64,000 nucleotides of DNA from Klebsiella electrica (GTDB lineage: Bacteria; Pseudomonadota; Gammaproteobacteria; Enterobacterales; Enterobacteriaceae). The DNA lies in NCBI RefSeq assembly GCF_006711645.1, contig NZ_CP041247.1:3658001-3722000 (forward strand), in the 5' to 3' direction. The translations under genes were made by a program, and so were the position numbers. Below the pieces are notes generated by a model. That model did not search any database, was not told where the DNA came from, and was given only the letters and a program-made list of their open reading frames with translations. Positions 57,632 through 64,000 of this stretch are shown one piece after another (position 1 is the stretch's first letter; every line of letters starts with the position of its first letter).

Positions 57632-59011
57632 TCATTGCGGTTTGAAGTCCAGTGGCGCATTTTTGAACGTCTCATACACAGCCTGAGAAGGCGGTTTCGG
57701 GAACTTGCTCATCCGGCTGGTTGCCGCCAGCATCTGCTGACAGAAAGCAGGATCGCCTCCCTCCGACTTCACGCTCAATAACGTCCCGTCCTGAGCCAGG
57801 TTCACGCGTAACGTACATGTTTTACCTTTGTACGTGTCCCAGTCATAGAGATGCCCTTTAATCGCCGCCTGAACCTGCGAAATATAACTGGCAATCTCAG
57901 CCTTAGACGCGCCTCCCTGCCCCGGTTTACTTCCTTTAGCAGGAGAAGAGCCTCCATTGCTACCGCTGGTGTTACCTTTCGGCGCATTCTTACCTGAACT
58001 CAGATCGCCGAGCAGGTCGTCTACGCCCTCAGCATCCTTCGCTGCCGCGGCTTTTTTCGCTGCAGCAGCCTTGGCTGCTGCCGCTTTAGCCGCTTTATCA
58101 GCAGCAGCTTTTTCCGCTGCTGCGGCCTTGGCTGCGGCGGCTTTTTCCGCTTTTTCCGCGGCGGCTTTCTCTGCTGCGGCGGCCTTTTCTGCTGCCGCTT
58201 TTTCAGAGGCGGCTTTTTGCGCCGCGGCTTTTTCAGCTGCTTTTTCGGCTGCTTTCTCAGCGGCTTTTTCGGCGGCGGCTTTCTCGGCCGCTGCCTGCTT
58301 AGCCGCTTCCTGCTGGGCTTTCTTCTCAGCCTGCTGCTGCGCTTTTTTCGCAGCATCGGCTTCGGCTTTCTTCTGGGCATCCGCTGCGGCTTTCGCCGCT
58401 TCAGCTTCCGCTTTCTTCTGAGCATCCGCCGCGGCTTTCGCTGCTTCGGCTTCCGCCTGTTTCTTCGCATCGGCTGCGGCTTTAGCGGCTGCGGCTTCGG
58501 CTGCTTTCGCCTGCGCATCGGCCTTCGCTTTCGCGTCAGCTGCGGCTTTTGCTGCCGCTTCCTGTGCTTCTTTCGCCTGAGCATCCGCTTTAGCTTTCGC
58601 CGCTGCCGCCGCTTTCGCTGCCGCCTCTTCAGCCTGCTTCTGCTCTTCCTTCGCTTGCTTAGCCGCTTCCTGCGCCTGCAAACGCTCCTGCTCCATCTGT
58701 TTCAGTCGTTCCTGCTCGGCGGCCTGCTTTTCACGCAATTCTTCAGCCTGCTGCTGAGCCTGCTTCTCGCGCTGCTCCGCAGCCCGACGCGCGCTGGCCT
58801 GCTGCTGCTGTTGGCGGTTGTAGTTACTCACCACCGCCCCCGGATCGACCATTACCGCATCAATGGAAGAACCTCCGCCGCCGCCGGCTGAGGCATCCAG
58901 ATGCTCGTCGAACGAACTCCAGATCAGCAGCGCGATCAGAATGATGTGCAGCGCGACTGAAATTATGATCGCTCGTTTAAGCTTGTCGTTTTGTTCGGTT
59001 GCCTTTGACAC
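57632..59011 (-). CDS. tolA: TolA, energy-transducing protein of Tol-Pal
   Basis: 459 residues, against 421 in E. coli. An N-terminal membrane helix (about 14-34, SVALHIILIALLIWSS) contacts TolQR, a very long Ala/Lys/Glu helix (about 70-330) spans the periplasm, and the C-terminal globular domain (about 365-459) holds GKTCTLRV and GGDPAFCQQ (a disulfide pair) and the conserved PPSQAVYETFKNAPLDF end. The extra length is in the Ala-Lys-rich repeats. Confidence 0.96.
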   Translation of the reverse strand: MSKATEQNDKLKRAIIISVALHIILIALLIWSSFDEHLDASAGGGGGSSIDAVMVDPGAVVSNYNRQQQQQASARRAAEQREKQAQQQAEELREKQAAEQERLKQMEQERLQAQEAAKQAKEEQKQAEEAAAKAAAAAKAKADAQAKEAQEAAAKAAADAKAKADAQAKAAEAAAAKAAADAKKQAEAEAAKAAADAQKKAEAEAAKAAADAQKKAEADAAKKAQQQAEKKAQQEAAKQAAAEKAAAEKAAEKAAEKAAEKAAAQKAASEKAAAEKAAAAEKAAAEKAEKAAAAKAAAAEKAAADKAAKAAAAKAAAAKKAAAAKDAEGVDDLLGDLSSGKNAPKGNTSGSNGGSSPAKGSKPGQGGASKAEIASYISQVQAAIKGHLYDWDTYKGKTCTLRVNLAQDGTLLSVKSEGGDPAFCQQMLAATSRMSKFPKPPSQAVYETFKNAPLDFKPQ

Positions 59012-59114
59012 TATCGGTTCCCAAAAACTGTTCGCCTGTCCCCGCTACTCTCACCGGCCGCGAGTCTGTGATTCTCGCAGCCAGCGGCCCGGCGGGCGCA
59101 CATATCCGAAGCGA

Positions 59115-59543
59115 TTAAATAGGCTTGGTCATTAAGCCAACCGATTTAACCCCTGCGCTATGCAACAGGTTAAGCGCTTTAATAATTTCATCGTAAGGTA
59201 CGTCTTTCGCACCGCCGATCAGGAACACCGTCTTCTCGTTGGCGTCGAGTCGGCGCTTCGCTTCAGCAATAACCTGCTCTGGCGGTAGCTGCGACAGCGT
59301 TTCCGGACCCACTTTCACGCTGTACTGTCCGACGCCGGAAACTTCAACAATCACCGGCGGATCATCATTACTTTTGACCGCCTGTGTTTCCGTCGCATCC
59401 GGCAGGTCGACCTCTACGCTCTGCGTAATGATCGGCGCGGTCGCCATAAAGATCAGCAACAGCACCAACAAGACATCCAGCAGCGGAACGATGTTGATCT
59501 CGGACTTCAGTTCGCGACGTCCGCGTCCACGTGCTCTGGCCAT
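59115..59543 (-). CDS. tolR: Tol-Pal system protein TolR
   Basis: 142 residues, ExbD family. One membrane helix (about 17-38) with the key aspartate in NIVPLLDVLLVLLLIFM (Asp about 23), then a periplasmic domain. Four bases separate it from tolQ. Confidence 0.96.
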   Translation of the reverse strand: MARARGRGRRELKSEINIVPLLDVLLVLLLIFMATAPIITQSVEVDLPDATETQAVKSNDDPPVIVEVSGVGQYSVKVGPETLSQLPPEQVIAEAKRRLDANEKTVFLIGGAKDVPYDEIIKALNLLHSAGVKSVGLMTKPI

Positions 59544-59546
59544 GGC

Positions 59547-60640
<1,094 letters not shown>

Positions 60641-60800
60641 TTTACATCCCGGTAATGCAAAAAAAGATTAGTGCTTTCAAACTTCGCTACTATACGCGCG
60701 GGAAAGGTGGTTTGGAATGGGGGAAAGTAAACAGCGAGTAAATTTTTATGGGCTTATGCAAGCCCATGAGGTTAACAGAGTTCTCTTATTCTCTTCTCTT

Positions 60801-61094
60801 TCAAAAGAAGAAAAAAAACAGCCCCGTGATGAGTACAATATCAGCGATAAGTGGACAAAAAATCCCTTGCCAGTGAATGGCATGCGGGCGGAAACCCACG
60901 CCGTGGATAACGCCGGCGCACACGGCCCACATCAGCAGGAAGCCGTGCCAAATCTCCAGCTCACTGGTCTTTGCCGCAAAGCGCGACGGATCCCAGAAAA
61001 TGCAGCCGGCCAGCAGCAGCGCCATCAATAAGGAAAGCGCCCTTAACGGGCGCTTATCCATTATCGCATACAGCATTGCGATAATTTTACTCAT
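60801..61094 (-). CDS. ybgE: YbgE, cyd operon membrane protein
   Basis: 97 residues, three hydrophobic helices, with DKRPLRALSLLMALLLAGC and SELEIWHG as in E. coli. It ends in a run of Phe codons. Its ATG overlaps the cydX stop by one base (TGATG). Role in cytochrome bd function is not established. Confidence 0.92.
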   Translation of the reverse strand: MSKIIAMLYAIMDKRPLRALSLLMALLLAGCIFWDPSRFAAKTSELEIWHGFLLMWAVCAGVIHGVGFRPHAIHWQGIFCPLIADIVLITGLFFFFF

Positions 61095-61207
61095 CAGTGT
61101 TCTTCTTTACCTGCTTTGGTGCTTTCCACGTGCTCAAGCGCTAACGCGGTGATAACCCCAAAAGCACAGGCAAGAAGCGTTCCCAAAATCCATGCGAAAT
61201 ACCACAT
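61094..61207 (-). CDS. cydX: CydX, small subunit of cytochrome bd-I
   Basis: 37-residue single-helix peptide beginning MWYFAWILGTLLACAFGVI, with the conserved Glu in ALEHVES. Needed for stable heme insertion in bd-I oxidase. Lies 15 bases after cydB and is too short for many ORF callers. Confidence 0.95.
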   Translation of the reverse strand: MWYFAWILGTLLACAFGVITALALEHVESTKAGKEEH

Positions 61208-61222
61208 ATCTAGCTCCTTACC

Positions 61223-62362
61223 TTAATACAACGAGTGGGTGTTCTTTTCGATGTCTTCGCGGGTAATGCGACCGAACATCTTCCAGTAACACCAGGTGGT
61301 GTAGCCCAGAATAATCGGCACGAAGATAATCGCCACATAAGTCATTACGTTCAGCGTTCTCTGGCTGGAGGTTGAATCCCACATGGTCAGGCTCACGTTC
61401 ATCATCGTGCTGGACGGCATGATGAACGGGAACATCGCAATCCCGGCGGTCAGGATGATGCAGGCCAGCGTCAGAGAAGAGAAGATAAACGCCAGAGCGC
61501 CCTTCTCCATCCGCGAGGTCAGGATAGTCAGCAGCGGCAAGACGACGCCCAGTACCGGGATAGCCCACAGAGAAGGCATATTATTGAAGTTCGCCAACCA
61601 TGCTCCAGCCTGACGAGTCACCTCTTTGGTCAGCGGGTTAGACGGCGCAGTGTGGTCGATAGCCGAGGTGACCACATAACCGTCAATCCCGTATACCACC
61701 CAGACACCGGCCAGCAGGAAGCAAACCAGCGTTACCAGCGCCGCTACCTGAGAGGTAGTGCGGGCACGCAGGTGCAGCTCACCCACGGTACGCATCTGCA
61801 GGTAGGTCGCCCCCTGCGTCAGAATCATCGCCACGCTAACAATACCGGCCAGCAGACCAAACGGGTTCAGCAGCTGGAAGAAGTTACCGGTGTAGAACAG
61901 GCGCATATATTCATCCATATGGAACGGTACGCCCTGCAGCAGGTTACCGAACGCCACGCCAATCACCAGCGGAGGAACGAAGCTACCGATGAAGATGCCC
62001 CAGTCCCACATGTTGCGCCAGCGGGTGTCTTCAATCTTCGAGCGGTAGTCAAAACCCACCGGACGGAAGAACAAAGAGGCCAGCACCAGAACCATCGCCA
62101 CATAGAAGCCGGAGAACGCAGCGGCATACACCGTCGGCCAGGCGGCAAACAGCGCGCCGCCGGCGGTGATCAGCCACACCTGGTTTCCGTCCCAGTGCGG
62201 AGCGATGGAGTTAATCATGATTCGACGCTCGGTGTCATTACGACCGAGGAAACGGGTGAGCATTCCCACCCCCATGTCGAAGCCATCGGTGACGGCAAAA
62301 CCAATCAGCAGGACACCGATCAGCAGCCACCAGATAAAACGCAATACTTCATAATCGATCAT
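61223..62362 (-). CDS. cydB: Cytochrome bd-I ubiquinol oxidase subunit II
   Basis: 379 residues, E. coli length, eight to nine membrane helices. Begins MIDYEVLRFIWWLLIGVLLI with the conserved GFDMGVGML (Asp near 29) and ends in YTTWCYWKMFGR. Partner of CydA, 15 bases downstream of it. Confidence 0.97.
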   Translation of the reverse strand: MIDYEVLRFIWWLLIGVLLIGFAVTDGFDMGVGMLTRFLGRNDTERRIMINSIAPHWDGNQVWLITAGGALFAAWPTVYAAAFSGFYVAMVLVLASLFFRPVGFDYRSKIEDTRWRNMWDWGIFIGSFVPPLVIGVAFGNLLQGVPFHMDEYMRLFYTGNFFQLLNPFGLLAGIVSVAMILTQGATYLQMRTVGELHLRARTTSQVAALVTLVCFLLAGVWVVYGIDGYVVTSAIDHTAPSNPLTKEVTRQAGAWLANFNNMPSLWAIPVLGVVLPLLTILTSRMEKGALAFIFSSLTLACIILTAGIAMFPFIMPSSTMMNVSLTMWDSTSSQRTLNVMTYVAIIFVPIILGYTTWCYWKMFGRITREDIEKNTHSLY

Positions 62363-62377
62363 TTGACGACTCCTGTC

Positions 62378-63946
62378 TTAGCGTGCCGGCTGAGTAGTCG
62401 TGGAAGACTGCTCGTAGTGGTAGCGACCGGTTTTCAGGCTGCTTGGTCCACGGCGTGCGAATTTGAACATCAGATACAGCTCCGCGACCAGGAACAGGGT
62501 GTACAGACCGCAAATCAGCAGCATCGAGAAGAGCAGATCGCCCGCAGTCAGGGACGAGTTCGCTACCGCGGTAGGCAGTACCTCACCTATCGCCCACGGC
62601 TGGCGGCCATATTCCGCCACGAACCAACCGGACTCGATAGCGATCCACGGCACAGGAATTGCGAACATCGCAATGCGCAGCAGCCATTTCTTCTCGCCAA
62701 TCTGGTTACGGATAACGGTCCAGAACGACGCCGCGATGATACCGAGCATCAGGATGCCGCAGGCCACCATGATACGGAACGCGAAGTACAGCGGCGCAAC
62801 GCGAGGAATAGAATCTTTCGTCGCCATCGCAATTTGTTCTTCCGTCGCTTCAGCCACATTCGTGGTATAGCGTTTCAGCAGCAGACCGTAGCCCAGATCT
62901 TTCTTCACGTGATTGAATTCATCACGAACGGCCTGGTCGGTTGAACCGGAACGCAGCTGTTCCAGCAGCGCGTAAGCTTTCATCCCGTTGCGGATGCGCG
63001 CTTCGTGCTGGCTTAACAGATCTTTCAGACCGATAACCGGCTTGTCTACGGAACGGGTCGCAATGATACCCAGCGCATAAGGGATCTGAATCGCGAAATG
63101 GTTTGTCTGTGCGTCCTGGTCCGGAATACCAAACAGGGTAAAGGCAGCCGGAGCCGGCTGGGTTTCCCATTCGGCTTCGATGGCCGCAAGTTTAGTTTTC
63201 TGCACGTCGCCCATTTCGTAACCGGATTCATCGCCGAGCACAATAACGGAGAGAATCGCCGCCATACCGAAGCTGGCAGCAATGGCAAAGGAACGTTTAG
63301 CGAAGGCGAAGTCGCGGCCGCGCAACATATAGTAGGAACTGATACCCAGAACGAACATCGCGCCGCAGACGTAGCCGGATGCGACGGTATGCACAAATTT
63401 CACCTGAGCAACCGGGTTCAGAACCAGTTCAGAGAAACTGACCATCTCCATACGCATGGTTTCAAAGTTGAAATCCGAGGCGATCGGGTTTTGCATCCAG
63501 CCGTTAGCCACGAGGATCCACAGTGCAGACAAGTTGGAACCCAGTGCCACCAGCCAGGTTACCGCCATGTGCTGAACTTTGCCCAGACGATCCCAACCGA
63601 AGAAGAACAGACCTACAAAGGTAGATTCGAGGAAGAAGGCCATCAGACCTTCAATGGCCAGAGGCGCACCGAAGATATCGCCCACGTAGTGAGAGTAATA
63701 AGACCAGTTTGTCCCGAACTGGAACTCCATGGTCAACCCGGTTGCTACACCCAGTGCAAAGTTGATACCAAACAACTTGCCCCAGAATTTGGTCATATCT
63801 TTATAAATCTGTTTGCCGGAGAGGACGTAAACCGTTTCCATGATGGCCAGCAGGAACGCCATACCGAGCGTCAGTGGCACAAAAAGGAAGTGGTACATCG
63901 CGGTCAAGGCAAACTGTAAGCGCGACAGTTCGACTATATCTAACAT
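62378..63946 (-). CDS. cydA: Cytochrome bd-I ubiquinol oxidase subunit I
   Basis: 522 residues, E. coli length. Binds hemes b558, b595 and d: His ligands lie in the [14 protein letters not shown] stretch (His19) and HTVASGYV (His about 186), with Met in YVxFRIM-like [11 protein letters not shown]. The long quinol-binding Q-loop (about 250-385) is present, as in the E. coli type. The start MLDIVELSR at 63946 follows the family; further upstream codons are not needed. The bases beyond, to the window end, hold only leader. Confidence 0.96.
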   Translation of the reverse strand: MLDIVELSRLQFALTAMYHFLFVPLTLGMAFLLAIMETVYVLSGKQIYKDMTKFWGKLFGINFALGVATGLTMEFQFGTNWSYYSHYVGDIFGAPLAIEGLMAFFLESTFVGLFFFGWDRLGKVQHMAVTWLVALGSNLSALWILVANGWMQNPIASDFNFETMRMEMVSFSELVLNPVAQVKFVHTVASGYVCGAMFVLGISSYYMLRGRDFAFAKRSFAIAASFGMAAILSVIVLGDESGYEMGDVQKTKLAAIEAEWETQPAPAAFTLFGIPDQDAQTNHFAIQIPYALGIIATRSVDKPVIGLKDLLSQHEARIRNGMKAYALLEQLRSGSTDQAVRDEFNHVKKDLGYGLLLKRYTTNVAEATEEQIAMATKDSIPRVAPLYFAFRIMVACGILMLGIIAASFWTVIRNQIGEKKWLLRIAMFAIPVPWIAIESGWFVAEYGRQPWAIGEVLPTAVANSSLTAGDLLFSMLLICGLYTLFLVAELYLMFKFARRGPSSLKTGRYHYEQSSTTTQPAR

Positions 63947-64000
63947 CATGACTCCTTGCTCATCGCATGAAGACTCCGAGAATGAACCCTGCACATCTGA

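Noticed and set aside
57957..58891. Two long plus-strand frames rich in Ala/Phe and Arg/Phe opposite tolA
   Set aside because: They are antisense shadows of the Ala-Lys-Glu repeats of tolA, with no start signals.
61652..62944. 430-codon plus-strand frame across cydB and cydA
   Set aside because: Runs antisense through two conserved genes and their junction; composition of a shadow.

Overview
This is a GC-rich enterobacterial chromosome segment. It carries the E. coli-like order ybhR-ybhQ-clsB-ybhL-moa-ybhK ... uvrB-bio-ybhB ... ybhC ... pgl-mod-gal-gpmA-aroG-zitB-pnuC-nadA-lysT tRNAs-cpoB-pal-tol-cyd. Into this backbone are set a hut (histidine utilisation) cluster beside bio/ybhB, an eptA-pmrAB locus between ybhK and uvrB, and an ECF-sigma island between ybhC and pgl. 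The combination points to the Klebsiella/Raoultella group; this is inferred from gene content and protein similarity recalled from memory, not from a database search.

Layout. 1-5.7 kb: ybhR, ybhQ, ybhP-clsB-ybhN and ybhL, with two ERIC-like repeats. 5.7-9.7 kb: moaABCDE behind a Moco riboswitch and a ModE site, then ybhK. 9.7-13.4 kb: eptA-pmrA-pmrB and, convergent to it and absent from ordinary ORF calls, a 30-codon PmrR-like membrane peptide gene with its own PmrA box. 13.4-22.4 kb: uvrB (LexA box, distant DnaA boxes), a sigma54/NtrC-type promoter driving an orphan UrtE-like ATPase, the bio genes and ybhB. 22.4-29.5 kb: a 14-unit BIME array fused to a permease remnant that has also lost its middle, then hutH, hutU, hutC and hutI, with hutG almost entirely deleted. 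29.8-36.5 kb: ybhC and an island of TPR protein, ECF sigma (apparently ATT-initiated), anti-sigma, periplasmic peroxiredoxin, DsbD-like transporter, a second ECF sigma and an NrsF-like anti-sigma. 36.5-53.6 kb: pgl, ybhA, modABC, acrZ, modE, modF, galETKM, gpmA, aroG, zitB, pnuC and nadA. 53.8-54.7 kb: four tRNA-Lys and one tRNA-Val, each tRNA-Lys followed by a repeat that in three of four copies clearly re-creates the tRNA 3' end. 54.8-64 kb: tol-pal and cydABX-ybgE.

How parts work together. Molybdate uptake (modABC), its sensor (ModE) and cofactor synthesis (moa) share ModE-type operators in this window. The pmr locus joins a lipid A phosphoethanolamine transferase, its two-component regulator and a small peptide that probably feeds back on lipid A phosphorylation. 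The ECF island looks like an envelope oxidative-stress module in which a membrane electron carrier recycles a periplasmic peroxiredoxin under two sigma/anti-sigma pairs. The hut locus keeps regulator, operators and three enzymes but has lost the formiminoglutamase and the linked permease, so histidine catabolism is probably incomplete unless these are supplied elsewhere.
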